Assembly (NCBI GenBank): GCA_946480915.1 | Contig: CAMLLO010000010.1 | Location: 1-64,000 of the forward strand | Origin: an uncultured Sphingobacteriaceae bacterium | GTDB taxonomy: Bacteria > Bacteroidota > Bacteroidia > Sphingobacteriales > Sphingobacteriaceae | Length of the DNA stretch: 64,000 bases | Direction: 5' to 3' | In this document: piece after piece, positions 1 to 8,664 of the stretch | Position numbering within the stretch: the first letter of the stretch is position 1 | How the letters are laid out: each line of letters begins with the position of its first letter | Made by a program: the position numbers and the translations under genes | The notes under the pieces: generated by a model | Databases searched by the model: none | The model's input: the letters and a program-made list of their open reading frames with translations, nothing else | What the model was told of the DNA's origin: nothing

Positions 1-575
1 AGTGCATTTGTGAATAATTCTAATGGTGCAAGTTGGAGCGAATCTGCTTTAGAAGTTCAGGGTTCTAATAATCCCGCTATTGCTTTTCATTGGCCTAGCC
101 AATATGCAGCCTCTTTGTATATGGATGCAGGCGGTACCCTAAAATGGGGTGGTAATGGTATTAATGTCAATGGTTCAATCAGTGCTGGCATCGCCTCTTT
201 TACAGGTAGGTTGGTATTGCAGCTATTAAGCTCGATCCTGATTCCAAACTTACAGTAGGCGGTAAAATCAGTTCACGTGAAGTAAAAATAACCGTAGATG
301 CTGGTGCTGATTTTGTATTTGCCAAGGGTTACACCCTTAAGCCTCTTTCTGAGGTAGCAGATTACATCTCAGTAAACAAACATTTACCTGAAATAGCTTC
401 TGCGGATGAAATGAAGAAGCAGGGTTTGGAGCTGGGTGAAATGAATATAAAACTTTTGCAAAAAATTGAGGAACTCACTTTATACATGATTGACTTCAAT
501 AAGAAGATGGAGGTGATGCTGGAAGAAAATCAAAGACTGAAAAAAGAAGTTGCCCAACTAAAAGAAAATGAATGA
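1..575 (+). pseudogene. Fibre-like array gene, 5' truncated by window edge and frameshifted
   Basis: The reading frame is open from base 1 and encodes a fibre-type body (for example A-S-L-Y-M-D-A-G-G and S-I-S-A-G-I-A-S-F-T-G) until it runs into a stop at about 258. From about 210 a second frame takes over without a break in homology: V-G-I-A-A-I-K-L-D-P-D-S-K-L-T-V-G-G, then the complete C-terminal module of subtype B (ADFVF, HLPEIASADEMKK, LGEMNIKLLQKIEELT) and a Lys/Glu-rich coiled coil, ending at 573-575. The natural reading is a single-base loss near 205-212, where paralogues would read T-G-x-V-G-I. The real start lies outside the window. A sequencing error at this point would restore a normal gene; otherwise it is an inactivated member of the array. 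Confidence 0.75.
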
Positions 576-806
576 ACCTGGTCGGCCTTTATTTCAAAAA
601 GTATATAAACGCTAAAGCCGCTCTACGGAAAGTTTAATCTTCACTGCCTAGTGAGGTCTTCGTTGATTTAGTTTAAAGCCATACACAATCAGATTTTCGG
701 CATATTTCATTGCAGACATTAAAGACTTGTTGTAATGTGTTTTTGAGTTACACACAAAAATTAGCTTTTGTGGCTTATTTATTTTTTCTTCTACATTAGT
801 GGTAAA

Positions 807-820
807 CTTAATTTATCACA
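807..820 (+). promoter_or_regulatory. Conserved start-proximal leader (TTATCACA-ATG type)
   Basis: The bases just before the ATG read taatttatcaca. Closely related versions precede several other array genes (before 2323, 4467, 37770, 41419, 48489 and 50173). It is not a purine-rich Shine-Dalgarno sequence. It may be an initiation-region element or simply a shared recombination boundary. Confidence 0.45.
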
Positions 821-2302
821 ATGAAATCACTTTTATTTAACATAGCACTGCTGCTAAGTCTTTCAATCTCTTTTAGTTCTGTATTTGCTAATCCTGATCG
901 TACTGATAAGGACAATGAGGTATTACAAGTAAGAAACCTTGAAATTGAGCGATCAAATATCTTTTGGCGGTATTTGATAAATACTCGGAAGAATAACAAA
1001 TTTGACACTTATTTGCCACTAACAGGAGGAACACTTACCGGAAATATTGAAATAGCTGGTGATTCCAATAAGGGAGTTTTAATTAACTCGATGTACAACA
1101 ATGAAAATAATAGGAATTGGGCAATTATAAACAACTATCATAACTGGGGCGAATTAGCATTTGTTCAATCGACCTCCAATGGAGCAAATCCTATTTTTTC
1201 CGGAATCAAAAGACTTAGCATCGACGTTAACGGTAATACAACTCTTGGAGGTGCATTAACCGGTACATCTGCCACGTTTACGAATGCGAGAATCGGTGCT
1301 TTTGTAGGCGATGCTTCCTATAGCAGATTTGGTCATTCCGCTGCGGAGGAAAACACAGCTTTCGGATATATGCAGAGAAATGATGGCGTTATCTTTTTTA
1401 AAAGCAGCTCAGATATTCATGTTCAGTCGCCAATTATCGGAACATCTGCGACGTTTAGTGAAAATGTCATTGCTCCATTCTTAAAAGCTGAAACCACATT
1501 TCCAAAGATTGACCTTGTCGGTCTGCAAGCTGCTGGCAGAAATTATTCATTGACTTCTTACATTTTAGGAGTTACTAATGCTGGGTTTGCTATCAGAGAT
1601 AATACCGCTTCTATAAACGTTTTTACAATAGATGCTGCTAATAATTTTACTCTTGCGGGACCATTAAGCGGAACGTCTGCAAACTTCAAAGTTGATAATA
1701 TCTCAGATCTTGGAGCGCAGGTGTCTATCACTAATGGTCACGGCAATCAGAATGGGTCTGTACGATTAAATTTAGGCAATGCAGGTGCTGTGTCCTGGAT
1801 AAAAGGGCTAGTTACTGGAGCTAACACTAATGGAGGTAGTGCAATGGTGTTTGGAGTGCCTTCTTCAAATACGGATGGCATTGAACGAATGAGGATTGAT
1901 GCTAATGGAAATTTATGCATTGGGACTATCAACCCTAAAGGTTATAAGTTAGCTGTCGCAGGTAACGTAATAGCCGAATCTGTAAAAGTAGCACTTCAAG
2001 GCAGCTGGCCTGATTATGTATTTAAGTCAGAAAATAAACTCCTTTCGCTACCTGAAGTAGAGAAGTATGTGCGAGAAAAAAGTCATTTGCCTGAGATGCC
2101 ATCTGAAGCAGAGGTTAAGAAAGAAGGAATAGACCTTGGTCAAATGGATGCGAAACTGCTAAAGAAGATCGAGGAATTGACACTGTATATGATTGAACAG
2201 AATAGGGACTTTACAGAGATGCGTAAAGCACTAGACGCTCAAAATAAATTAGTTCAGCTTCAGAATGAACGCATTGCAACTCTGGAGAAACAAATTAAAT
2301 AA
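821..2302 (+). CDS. Secreted fibre-like repeat protein (array member, C-terminal subtype A)
   Basis: 493 residues. The signal peptide covers about residues 1-23 (hydrophobic, ending V-F-A). It is followed by a short segment with F-W-R-Y-L-I-N-T-R-K that recurs in the gene at 41419, then the tail-fibre-like motif Y-L-P-L-T-G-G-T-L-T-G (about 66-76). The body contains several G-T-S-A-T-F units that separate modules. Residues about 305-365 (I-T-N-G-H-G-N-Q... to M-R-I-D-A-N-G-N-L) closely match a block in the gene at 50173. The C-terminal module (about 375-465) is subtype A: LAVAGNVIAESVKVALQGSW, DYVF, SHLPEMPSEAEVKKEGIDLG, MDAKLLKKIEELTLYMIEQ, then a coiled coil. Probably exported and trimeric like phage fibres; its exact role is not known. 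The next gene begins 20 bases downstream, so the two are probably co-transcribed. No close promoter could be identified with confidence. Confidence 0.85.
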   Translation: MKSLLFNIALLLSLSISFSSVFANPDRTDKDNEVLQVRNLEIERSNIFWRYLINTRKNNKFDTYLPLTGGTLTGNIEIAGDSNKGVLINSMYNNENNRNWAIINNYHNWGELAFVQSTSNGANPIFSGIKRLSIDVNGNTTLGGALTGTSATFTNARIGAFVGDASYSRFGHSAAEENTAFGYMQRNDGVIFFKSSSDIHVQSPIIGTSATFSENVIAPFLKAETTFPKIDLVGLQAAGRNYSLTSYILGVTNAGFAIRDNTASINVFTIDAANNFTLAGPLSGTSANFKVDNISDLGAQVSITNGHGNQNGSVRLNLGNAGAVSWIKGLVTGANTNGGSAMVFGVPSSNTDGIERMRIDANGNLCIGTINPKGYKLAVAGNVIAESVKVALQGSWPDYVFKSENKLLSLPEVEKYVREKSHLPEMPSEAEVKKEGIDLGQMDAKLLKKIEELTLYMIEQNRDFTEMRKALDAQNKLVQLQNERIATLEKQIK

Positions 2303-2309
2303 TAACAAT

Positions 2310-2322
2310 CAACCTTATCACA
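2310..2322 (+). promoter_or_regulatory. Conserved start-proximal leader
   Basis: Reads caaccttatcaca directly before the ATG at 2323; the clearest copy of the shared leader. It lies in a 20-base gap between two array genes, so it is unlikely to be a full promoter. Confidence 0.45.
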
Positions 2323-4287
2323 ATGAAGACAATTATTACAACTGTTTTTGCAACACTGAGTGCTGTTTGTAGTTATTCGCAAACTTATACAGCTCCTAAT
2401 GGAGATGTAGGTATCGGCACAACTACCCCTACAGAAAAGTTAGATATACATGGAAAAACAGTGGTAAGAAATACCCTATTTACTGTTGGGCCTGTTCACG
2501 GTTTCACACCTTATTATGGAGCATCATTTTATATTGATAACAATGGAGGTCCCAGCTATTTTAATTTATCGGGAGGAAGCGTGGGAATAGGTACCGCCGC
2601 ACCCCAGTCAAGACTCCATATAAAACAATTATCGGAAGGATTTAATGGTGGCTTAAAACTCGAGCGTTCAGAGAACGGGGTAACCTGGTCCACTGTAGTA
2701 GGTGGCGACAATAAGCTGTATTTTGGAAATGCATCAGCCCCAGGGAATGATTTTTCTACCGCGTTTTCGATAGATATAGCAGGAAATGCAATCTCTACTG
2801 GACATGTCTCGGCAATGACAGGTTCTGATGGAGGTTTCCAGAGTTCTACATATAGTGCAGGACATAATAATATATGGCGATTCGGGAATGCCACAGAATA
2901 CGGAATAGCATATTATCAAGGGACCGGATATCCATGGGGAAGAGATGCGATAGGGTTTCATTTTGGAGATAGAAACAGCCCGAAGTTTTATATCCAGGAT
3001 AATGGTAGTGCAACCTTTACTGGAGTTTTAACCGGTAAATCTGCTCTGTTTACAGATGCATTATCAGTAAACAAACCTGGTTCACCAAAAGGTTTAAATC
3101 TTGCTGAATTTGATACATATGCTAACATGCGAGTTATTTCTAACGCAGAAACGTCTGGAGTAAATGCAGATGGAATGTGGATTGGTTATAATAATGGAAA
3201 TAGTGGTGTAACACGATTATTCGGGGGCGGGTCAACTTCACAATCAATTATCTTAAATGGTACAACTGTTTCCTTATTACACCCTTTATCAGGGACGACT
3301 GCAACGCTTAGTGGAAATATAGAAACATCTAACGGTTTAGGTAATTATGTTCGGTTGGGCGGCACTGGAACAAGTGCTTCTTATCTAAAAGCTTTTGAAA
3401 CTCATTTTACTGTGGGAAATGTTTATTCTGGTGGTTCACTTGGATTAGTGGCTGGAAATGCCGAACAAGTTACAATTGCACCAAATGGAAGTGCAACTTT
3501 TACAGGACAGGTCTCGGCAATGACAGGTTCTGATGGAGGTTTTCAGAGTTCTACATATAGTGCAGGACATAATAATATATGGCGATTCGGGAATGCCACA
3601 GAATACGGAATAGCATATTATCAAGGGACCGGATATCCATGGGGAACAGATGCGATAGGTTTTCATTTGGGAGATAGAAATAGCCCTAAGTTCTTTGTGC
3701 AAAATAACGGAAATGCAACTTTAGCTGGTTCACTAACAGGGCAATCTGCAACGTTTAGCGGGGATGCTACTAGCAATAGTGTGAATTTAACTTGTGTAGG
3801 TGGCGGAATCATTAATAATCAAACGGCAAACTTGTTTTTACAAAAACCTATTGGAGCAGGTTTTATTTTTAGAGATGGGGCTCCAGGATATGCAGAGCAC
3901 ATGCGCCTTGATCAAAATGGTAATTTATGCATAGGCACAACAAATCCTCAAGGTTATAAACTTGCCGTAGCAGGTAACGTAATCGCTGAATCAGTAAAAG
4001 TAGCACTTCAGGGTAACTGGCCCGATTATGTGTTTAAACCCGGGAATAAGCTACTTTCTTTACAGGAAGTTGAAAGCTATGTTCAGCAAAATAATCATTT
4101 GCCAGAAATGCCATCGGAAGAGGAGGTTAGAAAAGAAGGGATAGATCTTGGTCAAATGGATGCGAAGTTGTTAAAGAAGATCGAGGAATTGACTCTTTAC
4201 ATGATCGATTTTAAAAAGGAAGTAGATGTATTAAAACAGAAGAATCAAACTCTTGAAAAAGAAGTTGCACAACTGAAGGCCAGGTAA
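2323..4287 (+). CDS. Secreted fibre-like repeat protein with internal 235-codon-offset duplication (subtype A)
   Basis: 654 residues. The signal peptide (MKTIITTVFATLSAVCSYSQ, about 1-20) is of the type shared by many array members. N-G-D-V-G-I-G-T-T-T-P follows at once. The body contains a duplicated block: S-A-M-T-G-S-D-G-G-F-Q-S-S through F-H-x-G-D-R-N-S-P-K-F, encoded at about 2807-2980 and again at 3512-3690. The two DNA copies differ at only a few bases, and the offset of 705 bases keeps frame, so the copy event or gene conversion is recent. Between them lie spacer modules with T-G-K-S-A and S-G-T-T-A-T-L-S-G-N motifs. The C-terminal module is subtype A (ESVKVALQGNWPDYVFK, HLPEMPSEEEVRKEGIDLGQ) and ends in a Lys/Glu-rich coiled coil. 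Predicted exported; adhesin- or fibre-like by analogy only. Confidence 0.85.
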   Translation: MKTIITTVFATLSAVCSYSQTYTAPNGDVGIGTTTPTEKLDIHGKTVVRNTLFTVGPVHGFTPYYGASFYIDNNGGPSYFNLSGGSVGIGTAAPQSRLHIKQLSEGFNGGLKLERSENGVTWSTVVGGDNKLYFGNASAPGNDFSTAFSIDIAGNAISTGHVSAMTGSDGGFQSSTYSAGHNNIWRFGNATEYGIAYYQGTGYPWGRDAIGFHFGDRNSPKFYIQDNGSATFTGVLTGKSALFTDALSVNKPGSPKGLNLAEFDTYANMRVISNAETSGVNADGMWIGYNNGNSGVTRLFGGGSTSQSIILNGTTVSLLHPLSGTTATLSGNIETSNGLGNYVRLGGTGTSASYLKAFETHFTVGNVYSGGSLGLVAGNAEQVTIAPNGSATFTGQVSAMTGSDGGFQSSTYSAGHNNIWRFGNATEYGIAYYQGTGYPWGTDAIGFHLGDRNSPKFFVQNNGNATLAGSLTGQSATFSGDATSNSVNLTCVGGGIINNQTANLFLQKPIGAGFIFRDGAPGYAEHMRLDQNGNLCIGTTNPQGYKLAVAGNVIAESVKVALQGNWPDYVFKPGNKLLSLQEVESYVQQNNHLPEMPSEEEVRKEGIDLGQMDAKLLKKIEELTLYMIDFKKEVDVLKQKNQTLEKEVAQLKAR

Positions 4288-4448
4288 AACAGAAAATAAG
4301 GGCACCGAACAGGTTTGCTATGCTTCGCAAGTTAGTGTCCTCATTGCGGTTTTCGATCATTCCTCATATGGAGAGCCATGGAACATAATTAAAAGCATAA
4401 AGTTTTAGGAAATTAGTTCTACTTCTGAAATATTTTTTACTTTTATTT

Positions 4449-4466
4449 CACCTTATCTATCACAAA
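4449..4466 (+). promoter_or_regulatory. Conserved start-proximal leader, variant
   Basis: Reads caccttatctatcacaaa before the ATG at 4467. It resembles the other leaders with a small insertion between cctta and tcaca. The 179-base gap upstream contains no other recognised element. Confidence 0.35.
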
Positions 4467-6575
4467 ATGAGATTTCTACCTAAAATAGCAGCATTGCTAT
4501 GTCTTTTTTCTTGCTCTTTATTAAGTTCAATTAACACCTCTATTGCCCAAACATCCAGCGGTTCAATTACTGTTGGTGGAGATTTTGATAAATTTTATCC
4601 TGTTACCTGGAATGATCCTGCCTGGTTTAATAGCGAACCTACTGTTTTAAAAATTGGCAGATCGAATGTTCATGAAAACAGTGTAGGGCGTGGGGCCTTA
4701 ATTTCCACATTTAATTATCATCTGAGTTTTTGGGGAAATGGAGCTCATTTTATTGATGCTGACATAAGAAATAATATAGTGAATTTCATAGCAGGATGGA
4801 GGGATGCTTCAACCGGGGGAGGGAGCGGCTTATTAGTAATATGGTTACGCGGGGGAAACTCAACGTACTACTATCATTCCAACTATGCTATAACCCCAAC
4901 GGTATATGATAATGTTCAAAATACACTGCCCTTCCAGGAGCACAATGGCCCCGCGCATACTTTTAAGACCGATATAGATAGTTATGTTAATTCTGGTGGA
5001 ATTACAAATTCCGGAGGGGCATACTATTTGAGTTCAGGAGCAAATTTTTTCAATGGGAGTGTAGGTATTGGGACACAAGCGCCAATTGGTAAATTACATG
5101 TTGCAGGTACCTTTTCGGGTGGGATTATTCAGGATGGAAATGATCGTCCGGGAATTGGAGTATCTGGTCAGTATCCGCAAGCGGTACTAATGGCAGGAGG
5201 TACAAATAATCCCAGTCATGGCCCGACAGTTATGTTGGGTTCCTATGATTCAGGAACGTCTGGAAACCATAAGCACTGGTCGATTGGTACTGCAGGACAG
5301 GGTAGTACATTTTTAGATATCGGATATGGTGTGAATGATCTAAATCCACATGCAGGCATCAGGAATTATAATGGATCAACAATAATGACCTTATTGAATA
5401 ATGGGAATGTTGGCATTGGAATCATCAATCCCACCTATGCACTCTCTTTAAGTAACAACAAAACTATTTCATTTAATCCAGATCCTACAAATCCGTTTGG
5501 AATTGAAGGAGGAGATAACGCCCAAACTCGGTTAATTATGGGTGCTGCTTCTGGAAGTGGGTCCAATATCGCTTTTGGGGTTTCAAATGGGAGTGGATCT
5601 GCCGGTTTTACTGAGAAAATGCGTGTTTCAGCAAATGGTAAAGTTGGAATAGGAACAAGCAATCCTAATCAGCAACTCGATATCTATGGTAGTATAGGTT
5701 TTGCAAATCAGAATTCAGCGGATAAAAAACTTTATTCACCGGTAGATGGGGTATTAGAATGGATGACACATAATTGGGCCGGCGAACATGGATTTTCTAT
5801 CAGTCATCAAGGCAATAGGGCTGTTTATCTAAACACTTCGGGTAATAGTTACCTTAATGGAGGGAATATCGGAATAGGTACATCAAATCCAATGGGGAAA
5901 TTACATGTAGCCGGTGCATTTTCAGGGGGAATTATCGAAGATACTAATGATCGGCCAAGTCTAGGTATTTCAGGCCATTATCCTCAGGCTGTATTGATGT
6001 CAGGCGATGTCAATAATCCCAATCATGGTCCTACGGTTATGCTTGGTTCATATGATTCCGGTACATCCGGTACAAGTAAGCATTGGTCTATTGGTACAGC
6101 AGGGCAAGGAAGTACATTTCTTGATATTGGGTATGGTGTCAATGATTTAAATCCTCATTCCGGCATTCGGAATTATAATGGTTCAACCATAATGACTCTT
6201 CTAAATACTGGCTATGTAGGTATCGGTACTATCAAACCCGATTCTAAGCTAACAGTTGCTGGTAAGATTCACGCTCGTGAAGTTAAAGTATCTATTGAAG
6301 CAGGGGCTGATTTTGTGTTTGCTAAAGATTACACTCTAAAGCCGCTGACTGAGGTTGCAGATTTTATCAATATGAATAAACACCTGCCTGAAGTGGCTTC
6401 TGCTAATCAGATGAAAAAGGAGGGTGTTGAATTGGGTGACATGAACATCAAGTTGCTTCAAAAAATAGAAGAACTTACACTGTACCTGATAGAACAGAAT
6501 AAAGAGATAAAGGCGCTGAAAATATCTAACGAAGAACTTAAGTCTGAAGTCTTGAAAATCAAAACCTGTAAATAA
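4467..6575 (+). CDS. Secreted fibre-like repeat protein with diverged internal duplication (subtype B)
   Basis: 702 residues with a signal peptide at about 1-28 (C-S-L-L-S-S-I-N-T-S-I-A-Q). The N-terminal cap of about 170 residues (S-G-S-I-T-V-G-G-D-F-D-K-F-Y-P-V) differs from that of other members. The body has two copies of a block of about 110 residues (G-K-L-H-V-A-G-x-F-S-G-G-I-I to S-T-I-M-T-L-L-N) starting at 5088 and 5895, an offset of 269 codons. These copies are nearly identical in protein but differ at many third codon positions, which suggests selection on the protein. The C-terminal module is subtype B (GKIHAREVKVSIEAGADFVF, NKHLPEVASANQMKKEGVE, LGDMNIKLLQKIEELTLYL), followed by a coiled coil. 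The next gene begins one base after the stop, so the two are in one operon. Confidence 0.85.
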   Translation: MRFLPKIAALLCLFSCSLLSSINTSIAQTSSGSITVGGDFDKFYPVTWNDPAWFNSEPTVLKIGRSNVHENSVGRGALISTFNYHLSFWGNGAHFIDADIRNNIVNFIAGWRDASTGGGSGLLVIWLRGGNSTYYYHSNYAITPTVYDNVQNTLPFQEHNGPAHTFKTDIDSYVNSGGITNSGGAYYLSSGANFFNGSVGIGTQAPIGKLHVAGTFSGGIIQDGNDRPGIGVSGQYPQAVLMAGGTNNPSHGPTVMLGSYDSGTSGNHKHWSIGTAGQGSTFLDIGYGVNDLNPHAGIRNYNGSTIMTLLNNGNVGIGIINPTYALSLSNNKTISFNPDPTNPFGIEGGDNAQTRLIMGAASGSGSNIAFGVSNGSGSAGFTEKMRVSANGKVGIGTSNPNQQLDIYGSIGFANQNSADKKLYSPVDGVLEWMTHNWAGEHGFSISHQGNRAVYLNTSGNSYLNGGNIGIGTSNPMGKLHVAGAFSGGIIEDTNDRPSLGISGHYPQAVLMSGDVNNPNHGPTVMLGSYDSGTSGTSKHWSIGTAGQGSTFLDIGYGVNDLNPHSGIRNYNGSTIMTLLNTGYVGIGTIKPDSKLTVAGKIHAREVKVSIEAGADFVFAKDYTLKPLTEVADFINMNKHLPEVASANQMKKEGVELGDMNIKLLQKIEELTLYLIEQNKEIKALKISNEELKSEVLKIKTCK

Positions 6576-6576
6576 C

Positions 6577-8418
6577 ATGAAACAGATTGTACTTTCAATT
6601 TTCATATTCCTTATATCCTATGAAATATCGTTCTCACAAGCCGATTATGTAACTACTTTAACCTTTCCTGCCGGGTATCAGATAGGAGATTACATTGAAT
6701 TTTTACAGGTGGCACCTGAAATGGCTGGCTCTTCAGGGTATTATGAAATTTCCATAGCTTATACAAGAGGAAATGTTGCAGCTGCAGCCACTCATCTTGC
6801 CAGTGTTAGTCATGCAAATCCTGCGTTATGGCGAGAAGTGGGACGCGTAAATAATAATGTTTATGTATACTCAGGATGGTGTAATTTTACAATTGACTGT
6901 AATAGCCAATACGGCAATTCTCGTTTCCGAATTAGGGCGGTCAGTACTTTGGGAGTTACCGAGTCCGCTTTACCTGTTATAATTAAGGTGCGATCTATAA
7001 ATTTTAATTCATCATGGACGGCTCTAAATAACATTGGTAACGATATATCGGTGTCAAAATTTTTACCAATGACAAACGATTGGAATCTATACGTTGGTAA
7101 TCCTTTCACCTCGGAAGGGGCAAATCTTGCATTGCGCGCAGTTGAAAATGGGAATGTGGGAGTGGGTGTCTTGAATCCCTATTATAAACTGGAAGTAGCA
7201 GGCGATATGCGATTGATCAAGTCTGATACAGATCCATCAATACTATTACAGCGCCAAGATTGGGGAACGACAAGTATCAGGCAAGCCGGCCCTAGTTTAG
7301 AATTGTCAAACGATATCCATCATCAGGGAGCTTCCATTAACTTCCTTACAAAAAACAGTGATGGTTCGCAAACAAGTAAAATGACCATTAAGAATGATGG
7401 GCATGTAGGTATTGGTACTACTTCTCCTGCATCCCCATTAGATCTAGTAGGCGGTGGTGTAAACGGTACATTAAGAGTGAAAGGAGGAGATATGGGTGTC
7501 GGCAGCTTTATTGCAAATTTTACTCAGTGGGATAATTCTTCACTTCTGTTTTTAAGAGGGGATGGAAAGGTGGGGGTAGGTACTACCAGCCCTTCTGAGA
7601 AATTTGTTGTTCAGGAACAGATTGGGGCAGATGCTATCGCAATTTATGATAGCCCTGGTAACAAGCGTTTAAGCATAGGTCAAGAAGCTTCGTACACTGG
7701 AAACTATATAGATAGTAAAAATATTGATTTTAAGATAAAATCGGGCTATGCCGGGGGCTCTGGAGGGAACATTATTTTTATGACTCAAAGTAGTGGCATT
7801 GATAACCATCCTGAGCGAATGAGGATTGACAAATCAGGTAACGTAGGTATCGGAACTTCCGGCTCAGACTACAAGCTTGATATAAAATCTGATGATTACC
7901 GAAGTCTAAGGTTGTCGTCTACCCGTCCTCTTATTAAATTATCCAGCCCACAGTATAATAATGGCGACGGAGCAGAGATTTGGCAAAATATTGATGGTGG
8001 ATTATACTTTAATGTAAACGGTAATAAAACAGCATTGTATTCAAATGCAGAAGGAAACGTTGGTATCGGTACTTATAATACTCACAATTATAAATTAGCG
8101 GTAGGGGGGGCTATGATAGCAGAATCAGTCAAGGTAAAACCTAAAGGGGAATGGCCTGATTATGTTTTTAAGCCAGAACATCAATTTCTTTCCTTGCCTC
8201 AATTAGAAAAATATATTTATGAAAATAATCATTTGCCTGGTATACCTTCAGAATCTGAAGTGAAAAAAGAAGGATTAGACCTTGGAAAAATGGATGCCAA
8301 GCTACTTCAAAAGATTGAAGAGCTTACTTTATATGTGATTGATGTGAATAAAAAATTACAAACATTAATCACGGAGAATGAAGCCTTAAAATTGAAAGTT
8401 AAGGTGCTTGAAAAGTAG
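6577..8418 (+). CDS. Secreted fibre-like repeat protein with unique N-terminal cap (subtype A)
   Basis: 613 residues. The signal peptide is about 1-20 (F-L-I-S-Y-E-I-S-F-S-Q). Residues about 21-165 form a cap not seen in its neighbours; it begins A-D-Y-V-T-T-L-T-F-P-A-G and has two cysteines in G-W-C-N-F-T-I-D-C-N. Its opening is broadly reminiscent of the cap in the gene at 39962. The body carries at least four V-G-I-G-T or V-G-V-G-T units. The C-terminal module is a diverged subtype A (KPKGEWPDYVFKPEHQFLSL, NNHLPGIPSESEVKKEGLDL, GKMDAKLLQKIEELTLYV). It is the last array gene before the RHS locus. The 246 bases downstream hold no gene and no clear terminator. Confidence 0.85.
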   Translation: MKQIVLSIFIFLISYEISFSQADYVTTLTFPAGYQIGDYIEFLQVAPEMAGSSGYYEISIAYTRGNVAAAATHLASVSHANPALWREVGRVNNNVYVYSGWCNFTIDCNSQYGNSRFRIRAVSTLGVTESALPVIIKVRSINFNSSWTALNNIGNDISVSKFLPMTNDWNLYVGNPFTSEGANLALRAVENGNVGVGVLNPYYKLEVAGDMRLIKSDTDPSILLQRQDWGTTSIRQAGPSLELSNDIHHQGASINFLTKNSDGSQTSKMTIKNDGHVGIGTTSPASPLDLVGGGVNGTLRVKGGDMGVGSFIANFTQWDNSSLLFLRGDGKVGVGTTSPSEKFVVQEQIGADAIAIYDSPGNKRLSIGQEASYTGNYIDSKNIDFKIKSGYAGGSGGNIIFMTQSSGIDNHPERMRIDKSGNVGIGTSGSDYKLDIKSDDYRSLRLSSTRPLIKLSSPQYNNGDGAEIWQNIDGGLYFNVNGNKTALYSNAEGNVGIGTYNTHNYKLAVGGAMIAESVKVKPKGEWPDYVFKPEHQFLSLPQLEKYIYENNHLPGIPSESEVKKEGLDLGKMDAKLLQKIEELTLYVIDVNKKLQTLITENEALKLKVKVLEK

Positions 8419-8664
8419 TGATACAAAATCTCAGGGGTTTTGGTAACGAAAATTTTAAAAAAATATTGCAGGCTAAAGATTTTTAAATATCTTTAAACCG
8501 AGTTTTAGTTACCTATACTACGAAAAATATATTACCATTATAATCTCGCAAAGAAATAGCTATTTGCTTGTGTGTGAAAGATTACAGATTAAGGTGTAAA
8601 TAGGATTACCTGTTTTACTGTGATGGCATATATAGTTCGCATTTAAAAATATAATGCATACTAT

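Noticed and set aside
821..8418. Prophage tail region
   Set aside because: Fibre-like motifs are present, but there are no structural, packaging, lysis or integrase genes, and every intact member has a signal peptide.
8419..8664. Possible promoter before the RHS locus
   Set aside because: Several AT-rich tracts, but no pair matching the Bacteroidota -33/-7 consensus with correct spacing.
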